From NCBI GenBank assembly GCA_902373525.1, contig CABKMN010000079.1, positions 1 to 10,183 of the forward strand: 10,183 nucleotides of DNA, written 5' to 3'. A program made the translations under genes and the position numbers. This DNA is from an uncultured Bilophila sp. GTDB lineage: Bacteria; Desulfobacterota; Desulfovibrionia; Desulfovibrionales; Desulfovibrionaceae. The notes under the pieces were generated by a model. That model was not told the DNA's origin, searched no databases, and was given only the letters and a program-made list of their open reading frames with translations. Shown here in pieces: positions 1 to 7,747 of this stretch (positions are counted from its first letter, which is position 1; every line of letters starts with the position of its first letter).

Positions 1-257
1 CCATCTTCTTCATCTTCTTCTTTTTTTGCTTCCTGTTTGGGGAGGGAAGCCGTGGATGTTCCGCGCGGTTGCCCCCGAAAGGATTCCGGGACCGGTGCAA
101 GGGCCGGATGCGGGATCGGTTCGGATGGTCGGGGATAGGCTGGGGATGAAGGAAGGTGGCTTCCGGGACCTGCCCTTCGGAGCGGAGGTTTTGGGGGGGC
201 AAAAGGGGCGTATTCGTGGTGTCGGACCGGTGACGGGAGCCGTGCGGGCGGTCTTTG

Positions 258-289
258 CCGCCGGGAGCTTCCCGTTTCGGATATTTTTT
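258..289 (+). terminator. Possible intrinsic terminator upstream of ftsH
   Basis: CGGGA (262-266) and TCCCG (270-274) form a 5-bp stem with a GCT loop. CCG (258-260) and CGG (278-280) can extend it across an internal loop. ATATTTTTT follows (281-289). The U-rich tail is good but the stem is short, so this is tentative. If real, it would end a plus-strand transcript entering from the left. Confidence 0.25.
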
Positions 290-319
290 CACGGGGCTCA
301 TCCGTCCGTTCGGAATGCC

Positions 320-360
320 GTGCGGGGGTAACCCCCCGGAAGCGCACCTTTTCCGTTTTT
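320..360 (+). terminator. Possible second terminator-like hairpin
   Basis: GTGC (320-323) can pair with GCAC (344-347), and GGGGG (324-328) with CCCCC (332-336) around a TAA loop, leaving a bulge at 337-343. A T-rich stretch follows, CTTTTCCGTTTTT (348-360). The bulge weakens the case. It lies just ahead of the ftsH promoter and could insulate it from upstream transcription. Confidence 0.25.
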
Positions 361-387
361 GTAGCCCTATAACCGGCCCGATATAAT
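359..387 (+). promoter_or_regulatory. Candidate sigma70-type promoter for the ftsH operon
   Basis: A perfect TATAAT -10 box lies at 382-387. TTGTAG at 359-364 is the best -35 at a 17-base spacing, but it matches the consensus only in TTG. Transcription would start near 394, giving a leader of about 165 bases before ftsH. This is the only good promoter seen ahead of the five-gene run. The weak -35 suggests help from an activator or moderate strength. Confidence 0.5.
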
Positions 388-435
388 TTCTTGATGCCCC
401 ATATCGATTTCTGATAGGAATCGTCCTTGACGTCA

Positions 436-470
436 GAGGCTTTTTCGAGGCTCTTTCTTCGAAAGAGCCT
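436..470 (+). repeat. Tandem 11-bp repeat and perfect hairpin in the ftsH leader
   Basis: GAGGCTTTTTC (436-446) and GAGGCTCTTTC (447-457) are back-to-back copies differing at one base. The second copy's AGGCTCTTTC (448-457) pairs perfectly with GAAAGAGCCT (461-470) across a TTC loop. The first copy's 437-446 can pair with the same 3' arm with one G-U pair, so two alternative stems are possible. No T-run follows, so it is not an ordinary intrinsic terminator. It lies in the predicted untranslated leader. Confidence 0.6.
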
Positions 471-548
471 GCCTGCCGTTGTCAAATGCCGGAAGAGAAC
501 TTACACTGTGTCCGACGGTTCGGCGGGTTTTGTCGCGCCGTGCCATAC

Positions 549-554
549 GGAGGT
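549..554 (+). promoter_or_regulatory. Ribosome binding site that fixes the ftsH start
   Basis: GGAGGT ends four bases before TTG at 559. It is the strongest Shine-Dalgarno match in the leader. It places translation initiation at this TTG rather than at the in-frame upstream TTG (427), which has no such site and would add 44 residues not typical of FtsH. Confidence 0.8.
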
Positions 555-558
555 ACTT

Positions 559-2499
<1,941 letters not shown>

Positions 2500-2501
2500 A
2501 C

Positions 2502-2553
2502 GGCCTCTTCCCGGCATCCTCATGGATGCCGGGAGGCCCGCCCCGAACGGGGC
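2502..2553 (+). promoter_or_regulatory. Paired hairpins between ftsH and folP
   Basis: CCCGGCATCC (2510-2519) and GGATGCCGGG (2524-2533) form a perfect 10-bp stem with loop TCAT. GGCCT (2502-2506) and AGGCC (2534-2538) add five pairs beyond a CTT bulge. Immediately after it, GCCCC (2540-2544) and GGGGC (2549-2553) form a second stem with loop GAAC. No T-tract follows. This may be an mRNA 3'-end stabiliser for ftsH or a partial attenuator lowering folP expression. Both roles are inference. Confidence 0.55.
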
Positions 2554-2567
2554 TTCTGGATAGACGC

Positions 2568-3422
2568 GTGAAGACTGAACGCACATGGATTCTCCGGGGG
2601 GGGAGGGTGTTGCACCCTGCCCCCTTCTGTCTGATAGGCATCGTGAACGTGACGCCGGACTCCTTTTCCGACGGCGGCCGCTTCCTCGACCCGCAGCGGG
2701 CCGTGGAACACGGGCTTCGTCTGCTTGACGACGGAGCCTGCATGCTGGACCTCGGGGCGGAATCGACCCGTCCCTATGCCGAGCCCGTGCCCGAAGCCGA
2801 GGAGCGCGCCCGGCTGTTGCCGGTCATGGGCCGCCTCCGCGAAGTGCGGCCCGACGCCGTTCTTTCCGTTGACACCCTCAAGGCGGGTACGGCCCGTGCG
2901 GCGCTGGAGGGCGGCGCGGACATCATCAACGACGTGTCCGCCTGTACCGCCGATCCGGCGCTGACCGACGTGCTCGTCGAGTACAAGCCCGGCTACGTGC
3001 TCATGCACAGTCAGGGCAACCCTCGAGAAATGCAGGTCAATCCGCACTACGGCGACGTGGTGGAGGAGATTCTGGCCTTTTTCGAGCGGCATCTGGCCCG
3101 GCTGGTCAAGGCCGGACTCCCCGAGGATCGGATAGTGCTTGATCCCGGCATCGGGTTCGGTAAAAATAAGGATCATACCGTGGCGATCCTGCAAGGGATG
3201 GAACGGTTCGCCTCGCTCGGGCGTCCCCTGTACGTGGGGTTGTCCCGCAAGTCGATGTTCCGGGAACTGCTCGGGCTCGACGAGGTGGAACAGCGGGCCG
3301 AGGCCACGCGTCTGGCGGTGGCTCTGCTGGCCGCCCGCGGCGTCCCGTACCATCGCGTCCATGACGTCTCCGGCTGCGCGCAGGCGCTGCGGCTGGTCGA
3401 GGCCATGACGCCGTCCGCCTGA
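2568..3422 (+). CDS. folP: Dihydropteroate synthase FolP
   Basis: Condenses 6-hydroxymethyl-dihydropterin pyrophosphate with p-aminobenzoate to dihydropteroate in cytosolic folate synthesis; the target of sulfonamides. The 284-residue TIM-barrel protein shows the family motifs in order: NVTPDSFSDGG (27-37), DLGAESTRP (61-69), SVDT (100-103), ND (121-122), DPGIGFGK (192-199), SRKS (226-229) with K228, and RVHDV (263-267). I chose the GTG start at 2568. It gives the usual roughly 25-residue lead-in to the NVTPDSF loop, and GGA lies seven bases upstream. An earlier in-frame ATG (2526) sits inside the 3' arm of a strong hairpin and has no Shine-Dalgarno site. Neighbours are ftsH upstream, as in E. 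coli, and cdaA 45 bases downstream. No separate promoter was seen. Key residues appear intact. Confidence 0.96.
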   Translation: MKTERTWILRGGRVLHPAPFCLIGIVNVTPDSFSDGGRFLDPQRAVEHGLRLLDDGACMLDLGAESTRPYAEPVPEAEERARLLPVMGRLREVRPDAVLSVDTLKAGTARAALEGGADIINDVSACTADPALTDVLVEYKPGYVLMHSQGNPREMQVNPHYGDVVEEILAFFERHLARLVKAGLPEDRIVLDPGIGFGKNKDHTVAILQGMERFASLGRPLYVGLSRKSMFRELLGLDEVEQRAEATRLAVALLAARGVPYHRVHDVSGCAQALRLVEAMTPSA

Positions 3423-3467
3423 TCTCTCCGGCGCACCCTGTAAACGCTCATTTGCGGAGCCGGACCT

Positions 3468-4205
3468 ATGGAGTTCTTGTCTTTTTATTGGCGCGACGTG
3501 CTGGACATCGCCCTCGTGACGCTGCTCCTGTACCGCATCCTGCTGCTCATCCGGGGAACGCGGGCGTTTTCCGCGCTCATCGGGCTGATCGGTCTGGTGG
3601 CGGTGTACGCCCTCTCCCATTATATCGGTCTCTATTCGCTCTCGTGGCTGCTGGAGAACCTGTTCGGTTCGCTGTTCCTCGTCATCGTGATCCTGTTCCA
3701 TGACGACATCCGGCAGGGCCTCGCCGCCGTGGGCACGCGCTACCTGTCATGGAAAAAACGGCCCGTGCCCTCCAACATGGTCGGGGACCTCGTGTGGGTG
3801 TGCCAGTATTTCGCCAAACGCCGCATCGGCGCGCTCATCGTGCTGGAGAACAACGTCCAGCTCGGGGACATGATGCAGGGCGGAGTGGTGCTGGACGCCC
3901 GCATTTCCCGCGAACTGCTCCTGACCATCTTTTTCCCCAACACGGCCCTGCACGACGGCGCGGTGATCATCCGCAAGGGCCGCATCGCCGCCGCCGGCTG
4001 CATTCTGCCGCTGGCGCAGATGGACCGGCAGAACTTCGGCACGCGGCACCGAGCCGCGCTCGGAGCCACGGAAGTCAGCGACGCGACGGTCATCGTCGTT
4101 TCCGAGGAACGCGGCGAAGTGAGCGTGGCTTCCAAGGGCCATCTGGCGATCATGCCCGACGCCGAACAACTGAGAGAGACGCTGAACAATGTTATCCAAC
4201 ACTGA
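3468..4205 (+). CDS. cdaA: Membrane diadenylate cyclase CdaA (DAC/DisA_N domain)
   Basis: Makes the second messenger cyclic di-AMP from two ATP. The 245-residue protein has three predicted N-terminal membrane helices (about 10-28, 35-51 and 65-77), then the FHDDIRQGL linker. This matches the place where Firmicutes CdaA has an FxPEIR-type segment. A cytosolic diadenylate cyclase domain follows (about 100-235). The two signature motifs are intact: DGA at 163-165 (within LHDGAVII) and RHR at 193-195 (within GTRHRAALG). The ATG at 3468 has GGAG eight bases upstream. The gene overlaps ybbR by 17 bases, and glmM follows, the conserved cdaA-cdaR-glmM cassette. In Firmicutes this family acts in cell-wall and osmotic homeostasis. 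The role in this organism is inferred. Older annotations call it YbbP or DisA-like. Confidence 0.94.
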   Translation: MEFLSFYWRDVLDIALVTLLLYRILLLIRGTRAFSALIGLIGLVAVYALSHYIGLYSLSWLLENLFGSLFLVIVILFHDDIRQGLAAVGTRYLSWKKRPVPSNMVGDLVWVCQYFAKRRIGALIVLENNVQLGDMMQGGVVLDARISRELLLTIFFPNTALHDGAVIIRKGRIAAAGCILPLAQMDRQNFGTRHRAALGATEVSDATVIVVSEERGEVSVASKGHLAIMPDAEQLRETLNNVIQH

Positions 4206-5124
4206 ACCGCAAAAAGGCAACTGGCTGTACCTGCTGGTGGCCTTTCTCCTCGCCCTCGGGCTGTGGTATACGCTCAACGCCCGCGAGGAGATCGAACGTG
4301 TGGTCGAGGTGCGTCTTGACTATAAGGGCCTGCCGCCCGGCCTCATCGTGACCGGAGGGCAGCTCAACAAGGTCAGCGTGCGGCTGCGGGGGCCGAAGGA
4401 GCTGTTGCGCTCCATGACCAACCGGGAACTGTCCTACACGCTCGATCTGTCCGGCGTGACGCCGGGCAAGAACGTCATCCCGCTGACCTCGAACGACAAG
4501 CCGCCGGAACTGCGCGCCTATGAGGCCCTCGAAGTCACGCCGTCCCGTATGGTTCTCGAAGTGGACAAGAGCATGGAGACGAACCTTCCCGTCAAGGTGT
4601 CCCTGCGGTCCTCGCCCGCCACTTCCTCGGTACGGCTCAAGGACGTGATGGTGACGCCGGCGCAGGTCACCGTGCGCGGGCCTGCGGGCGTCGTTTCCGG
4701 CATGAAGGACATTCAGGCCGAAATCCCGGTGGACCTTTCCGCCGAGGGCAAGGCTCTGAGCGAAACCGTGCCGTTGCTCGCTCCGCCCGCCGTGGAGCTG
4801 ACCCCGCAATCCGTTGTGGTGACGTGGCGGATCGACGTGAAGCGGCGGTCCCTGAGCCTTCAGCGCGATGTGGTGTTCGACGGCGACGCCAGCCTGAGCA
4901 TCCAGCCCTCGCGGGCCAATCTGGTGGTGTCCGTGCCGCAGGCGCTGGCGAAGGACACCGGGTATCTCGCCCAGTTTCAGGTGTCCGTTCCGTCCGATGC
5001 GCCGATGCCCGCCGGGGACGAGGAGCTGAGCGTCCCCTTGCAGGTGGCCGCCCCGCAGGGCGGTCGCGTCCTGAAAGTGAGCCCGGAAACCGTGATGATT
5101 TCCCGGCATGTGACCGAAGAATAG
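4189..5124 (+). CDS. cdaR: YbbR-domain protein, CdaA regulator CdaR
   Basis: Probable membrane-anchored partner of CdaA. The 311-residue protein has a short cytosolic N-terminus, one membrane helix (about 12-29, WLYLLVAFLLALGLWYTL) and then extracytoplasmic beta-rich YbbR repeats. I read three: about 36-126, 130-215 and 219-306. Each ends in a related strand (LEVTPSRMVLEV, VELTPQSVVVTW, LKVSPETVMISR). In Gram-positives CdaR binds CdaA and adjusts its activity; that role is inferred here from domain and position. The ATG lies inside the end of cdaA (17-base overlap in another frame) behind a weak GAGAGAG site, which suggests translational coupling and linked production. glmM follows after 43 bases. 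Repeat number varies in this family, and three falls within the usual range. Confidence 0.88.
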   Translation: MLSNTEPQKGNWLYLLVAFLLALGLWYTLNAREEIERVVEVRLDYKGLPPGLIVTGGQLNKVSVRLRGPKELLRSMTNRELSYTLDLSGVTPGKNVIPLTSNDKPPELRAYEALEVTPSRMVLEVDKSMETNLPVKVSLRSSPATSSVRLKDVMVTPAQVTVRGPAGVVSGMKDIQAEIPVDLSAEGKALSETVPLLAPPAVELTPQSVVVTWRIDVKRRSLSLQRDVVFDGDASLSIQPSRANLVVSVPQALAKDTGYLAQFQVSVPSDAPMPAGDEELSVPLQVAAPQGGRVLKVSPETVMISRHVTEE

Positions 5125-5157
5125 CGTCCGGCGTTCCGCCGCCCGCCAAAAACGTTT

Positions 5158-5161
5158 GGAG
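5158..5161 (+). promoter_or_regulatory. Ribosome binding site that fixes the glmM start
   Basis: GGAG ends six bases before the ATG at 5168. The overlapping in-frame TTG (5156) and GTG (5165) are less likely starts. The ATG start gives MSVRLFGTDG, which matches the usual GlmM N-terminus. Confidence 0.7.
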
Positions 5162-5167
5162 AGAGTG

Positions 5168-6520
5168 ATGAGCGTTCGTCTTTTTGGAACAGACGGCCTG
5201 AGGGGCCGGGTCAACACCTATCCCATGACGCCCGAAGTGGCGCTGCGTCTGGGACTGGCGGCGGGTACGTTCTACCGGAGCAAGAACCGCCGCAGCCGTG
5301 TGGTCATCGGCAAGGACACCCGTCTGTCCGGGTATGTTTTTGAAAACGCGCTGGCCGCCGGTCTGCTGGCCGCCGGTATGGACGTGTTTCTTGTCGGGCC
5401 GCTGCCCACGCCCGCGATTTCCTTCCTCACGACCAATATGCGGGCCGATCTGGGCGTCGTGATCTCCGCGTCGCACAATCCGTTCAGCGACAACGGCATC
5501 AAGTTCTTCGACGCCGAGGGATTCAAGATTCCCGACGCCGACGAGGACCGCATGACGGAGATGGTGCTCGATCCCCAGTTCGACTGGAACTATCCCGATC
5601 CCGCCAATACCGGGCGCGCCTACAAAATTCAGGACGCGCCGGGCCGTTACATCGTGTACCTCAAGAACAGTTTCCCCGCGCATCTGTCGCTTGAGGGCCT
5701 GCGGGTCGTCATTGACTGCGCCAACGGGGCCAACTACAAGGTCGCGCCGCTGGCTCTTGAGGAACTTGGGGCCGAGGTCATCAAGATCGGCACCGATCCC
5801 AACGGGCTGAACATCAACTACCGCTGCGGGTCCCTGTACCCCGAAGCCGTGGCCGCCAAGGTCCGGGAAACGCGGGCCGACATCGGCCTTGCGCTGGACG
5901 GCGACGCCGACCGCCTCATCGTGGTGGACGAAAAGGGCACCGTGCTGGACGGCGACCAGATCATGGCCCTGTGCGCGCAGGACCTCATGCAGCAGGGCAA
6001 GCTCCCCGGCAACATCCTCGTCGCCACGGTGATGAGCAACATGGCGCTGGAAGTGTTCATGAAGGAACGCGGCGGTACGCTCATCCGCACCAACGTGGGC
6101 GACCGGCACGTCGTGGCCGCCATGCGTCAGCACGGCGCGCTGCTCGGCGGCGAGCAGTCCGGGCACCTTATTTTCCGCGAATACAGCACTACGGGCGACG
6201 GTCTGCTGGCTGCGCTCCAGATTCTGCGGGTCATGCGCCAGCGCGGACGCCCGCTGTCCGAACTCGCCGGGCTGCTCGTTCCCTATCCGCAGGAACTTCG
6301 GAACGTGCACGTCGAACATAAGACGCCGTTCGAAGAGTGCCCGGAAATCGCCGAGGCCGTCGCTCGCATCGAAAAGGGGCTGGAAGGCCGCGGGCGCGTC
6401 CTGCTGCGCTATTCCGGCACGGAACCGCTGTGCCGGGTCATGGTCGAAGGACAGGATGCGGACAAGGTGCGGGGCTACGCCAAGGAACTCGCGGGTATCG
6501 TCGAAAAGGCGCTTGCCTAA
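5168..6520 (+). CDS. glmM: Phosphoglucosamine mutase GlmM
   Basis: Interconverts glucosamine-6-phosphate and glucosamine-1-phosphate, on the route to UDP-GlcNAc for peptidoglycan and lipopolysaccharide, in the cytosol. The 450-residue product is close to the roughly 445 residues usual for the family. Motifs in order are FGTDGLRG (6-13), the active-site phosphoserine loop ISASHNP (99-105) with S102, the magnesium loop DGDADR (244-249), the sugar-binding GGEQSGH (327-333) and the phosphate-binding RYSGTEP (414-420). The ISASHNP loop with GGEQSGH points to GlmM rather than a general phosphomannomutase. It is the last gene of the operon, followed by a strong terminator. Linkage to cdaA and cdaR fits the known GlmM-CdaA interaction, which inhibits cyclase activity in Firmicutes. 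Whether that holds here is inference. Confidence 0.97.
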   Translation: MSVRLFGTDGLRGRVNTYPMTPEVALRLGLAAGTFYRSKNRRSRVVIGKDTRLSGYVFENALAAGLLAAGMDVFLVGPLPTPAISFLTTNMRADLGVVISASHNPFSDNGIKFFDAEGFKIPDADEDRMTEMVLDPQFDWNYPDPANTGRAYKIQDAPGRYIVYLKNSFPAHLSLEGLRVVIDCANGANYKVAPLALEELGAEVIKIGTDPNGLNINYRCGSLYPEAVAAKVRETRADIGLALDGDADRLIVVDEKGTVLDGDQIMALCAQDLMQQGKLPGNILVATVMSNMALEVFMKERGGTLIRTNVGDRHVVAAMRQHGALLGGEQSGHLIFREYSTTGDGLLAALQILRVMRQRGRPLSELAGLLVPYPQELRNVHVEHKTPFEECPEIAEAVARIEKGLEGRGRVLLRYSGTEPLCRVMVEGQDADKVRGYAKELAGIVEKALA

Positions 6521-6577
6521 CGTTTTTCTCCGCGTTGCGGCCTTGCGGAAAAGCGGGCCCCGCGGGATGAACGCAGC

Positions 6578-6613
6578 GGCCCCCTCGCCGTCGCCGGGAG
6601 GGGGCCTCGTTTT
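6578..6613 (+). terminator. Intrinsic terminator after glmM
   Basis: GGCCCCCTC (6578-6586) pairs perfectly with GAGGGGGCC (6598-6606). Inside, CCG (6588-6590) can also pair with CGG (6595-6597). TCGTTTT follows (6607-6613). The T-tract is short but the 9-bp GC stem is very strong. It ends the ftsH-folP-cdaA-cdaR-glmM unit and sits directly ahead of the galU promoter. Confidence 0.7.
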
Positions 6614-6631
6614 GGTCGCCGGATGGAGGCA

Positions 6632-6660
6632 TTGACTTTCATTGCTGACGGCGGGATAGT
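6632..6660 (+). promoter_or_regulatory. Sigma70-type promoter for galU
   Basis: TTGACT (6632-6637; five of six consensus bases) and GATAGT (6655-6660; four of six) are separated by exactly 17 bases. Start of transcription is expected near 6667, giving a leader of about 100 bases. TATAAG at 6664-6669 is a possible alternative -10 but has no matching -35. Its placement right after a terminator supports independent transcription of galU. Confidence 0.6.
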
Positions 6661-6755
6661 GTTTATAAGAGGCATTCCCTGTACCCTATGGTATGGGGGT
6701 GCCGTCGGACGCCCGCCGAGGATGTTTCGGAGGCCAGACACTGTATCTTACGAGA

Positions 6756-6761
6756 GAGGAG
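6756..6761 (+). promoter_or_regulatory. Ribosome binding site that fixes the galU start
   Basis: GAGGAG ends nine bases before the ATG at 6771. The in-frame ATG at 6693 would add 26 residues with no relation to the family and has no comparable site. Confidence 0.75.
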
Positions 6762-6770
6762 CGCTCGCTT

Positions 6771-7634
6771 ATGGATATTCGCAAGGTCGTCATTCCGGTC
6801 GCTGGTTGGGGAACCCGTTCGCTGCCCGCCAGCAAGAACATCCCCAAGGAAATGTTGCCCGTCTACAACAAGCCCGTGGTGCAGTACGTCGTGGAGGAAG
6901 CCATGCGGGGCGGCGTGGAGGACGTCATTTTCGTGACCAACCGGGACAAGGGCGTGATCGAGGACCACTTCGATTACAACCTTCAGCTTGAAGGCGTGCT
7001 TGAGCGCGCCGGAAAGCTGGAGATGCTCAAGGTCGTGCGCGGGGTGGCCGAAATGGTCAACATCATGTCCGTACGCCAGAAGAAACAACTCGGCCTCGGC
7101 CATGCGGTGCTCTGCGCGAAAGAGATGGTCAAGGGCGAATCCTTTGCGGTCATGGTCGGCGACGACTTCATGATCGGGGAGGGCGCCGGTCTTGAACAGC
7201 TCGTCAAGGTGGCGTCCGAACACGATATGCCGGTCATCGGCGTCATGGAAGTGCCCGCCGACAAGGTGAATCGTTACGGCATCGTGATGGGCGAGGAAAT
7301 CACGCCCGGCGTGTACAACATTACGGACATGGTGGAGAAGCCCGCCGTGGGAACGGTGGATTCCCGCCTCGCCATCGTGGGCCGGTATGTGCTCACGCCG
7401 GATATTTTTGAGCATCTTGAGCGGGTGAAGCCCGGACACGGTGGCGAGATTCAGCTCACCGACGCGCTGGCGACGCTGGCGAAGGAACGCGGCATGCTCG
7501 CGGTGAAGATGGGCGGCATCCGGTTTGACGCCGGGGACTGGGTGGATTATCTGTCCGCCAACATCTATTTCGGCCTGCGGGACGAGGCGCTGTGCGAGCC
7601 GCTCAAGGCTCGGCTGCGCGAAATGCTCGGCTGA
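6771..7634 (+). CDS. galU: UTP-glucose-1-phosphate uridylyltransferase GalU
   Basis: Makes UDP-glucose from UTP and glucose-1-phosphate, a precursor for lipopolysaccharide, exopolysaccharide and other glycans, in the cytosol. The 287-residue product is of normal family length. It carries the nucleotidyltransferase signature IPVAGWGTRSLPASKNIPKE (8-27), the uridine-binding stretch LGLGHAV (107-113), metal-site VGDD (129-132), VEKP with K190 (188-191), and GGEIQLTDAL (224-233). The GWGTR and SLPASK variants differ slightly from the more common GLGTR and FLPATK, but the catalytic Arg and Lys positions are kept. The first 26 codons of the longer reading frame are rejected because the Shine-Dalgarno site marks the ATG at 6771. 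It is flanked by its own promoter and terminator, so it appears to be transcribed singly. Confidence 0.96.
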   Translation: MDIRKVVIPVAGWGTRSLPASKNIPKEMLPVYNKPVVQYVVEEAMRGGVEDVIFVTNRDKGVIEDHFDYNLQLEGVLERAGKLEMLKVVRGVAEMVNIMSVRQKKQLGLGHAVLCAKEMVKGESFAVMVGDDFMIGEGAGLEQLVKVASEHDMPVIGVMEVPADKVNRYGIVMGEEITPGVYNITDMVEKPAVGTVDSRLAIVGRYVLTPDIFEHLERVKPGHGGEIQLTDALATLAKERGMLAVKMGGIRFDAGDWVDYLSANIYFGLRDEALCEPLKARLREMLG

Positions 7635-7639
7635 TGTTT

Positions 7640-7675
7640 CGGGCCGCTCCGCCCGGGGCGGCCCGTTTCCGTTTT
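7640..7675 (+). terminator. Intrinsic terminator after galU
   Basis: CGGGCCGC (7640-7647) pairs perfectly with GCGGCCCG (7658-7665) around a 10-base GC-rich loop. TTTCCGTTTTT follows (7665-7675 region). It begins five bases after the galU stop. It is one of the clearest terminators in the window. Confidence 0.75.
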
Positions 7676-7688
7676 TCGGCGGCGTCGT

Positions 7689-7721
7689 CCGCTTTCGAAG
7701 CGGCGTTCTCATGAACGCCGC
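7689..7721 (+). promoter_or_regulatory. Two overlapping hairpins ahead of priA
   Basis: CCGCTT (7689-7694) and AAGCGG (7698-7703) form a 6-bp stem with loop TCG. GCGGCGTTC (7700-7708) and GAACGCCGC (7713-7721) form a perfect 9-bp stem with loop TCAT. They share bases 7700-7703 and so cannot both form fully. CCACGTTTT follows the second stem. This could be a weak terminator or an attenuator-like switch in the priA leader. Function is inference. Confidence 0.45.
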
Positions 7722-7736
7722 CCACGTTTTGCTCAC

Positions 7737-7743
7737 AGGATGG
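7737..7743 (+). promoter_or_regulatory. Ribosome binding site for the priA TTG start
   Basis: AGGATGG lies with its GGA (7738-7740) seven bases before the TTG at 7748. There is no ATG in frame nearby; the ATG at 7711 and the one at 7740 are out of frame. The TTG start gives the expected N-terminus (LRTVALLTPPFASLTYAVP). Confidence 0.6.
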
Positions 7744-7747
7744 TCTC

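Larger units (their letters stand above)
1..381. other. Region without a supported gene, upstream of ftsH
   Basis: I find no convincing gene here. A plus-strand ORF with an ATG at 56 and a GGAGG ten bases upstream reads 91 codons to a stop at 329-331. However, it uses many GGG, GGA and AGG codons that the neighbouring genes avoid, and its product resembles nothing I know. The minus strand is open from the left edge to about 485, but it is proline/arginine-rich, has many A-ending codons unlike the flanking genes and lacks a good start. The plus strand is markedly G-rich. The first 30 bases are pyrimidine-rich, with CATCTTCTT twice in tandem (2-19). Two terminator-like hairpins are listed separately. 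Confidence 0.6.

Noticed and set aside
56..331. 91-residue plus-strand ORF with an upstream GGAGG
   Set aside because: Codon use is unlike the neighbouring genes, no domain or membrane pattern is seen, and its stop falls in the loop of a hairpin. It remains possible but unsupported.
397..404. CCCCATAT matches the sigma32 heat-shock -10 consensus near the ftsH promoter
   Set aside because: No CTTGAAA-like -35 lies at the required spacing upstream (about 375-385), so a heat-shock promoter is not supported, although ftsH is often heat-induced.
1..485. Long minus-strand open frame running off the left edge
   Set aside because: It is proline/arginine-rich with many A-ending codons, has no good start or Shine-Dalgarno site and overlaps the ftsH promoter. 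Open frames by chance are common in GC-rich DNA.
427..558. 44-residue N-terminal extension of FtsH from an upstream TTG
   Set aside because: It has no Shine-Dalgarno site, contains the leader hairpins and would push the first membrane helix away from its normal N-terminal position.
4667..6319. 550-codon minus-strand ORF opposite ybbR and glmM
   Set aside because: It spans two well-supported genes in antisense and shows no recognisable motif.
6668..6770. Possible riboswitch in the galU leader
   Set aside because: Only 4-5 bp stems are seen and no known aptamer motif, so a regulatory RNA call is not supported.
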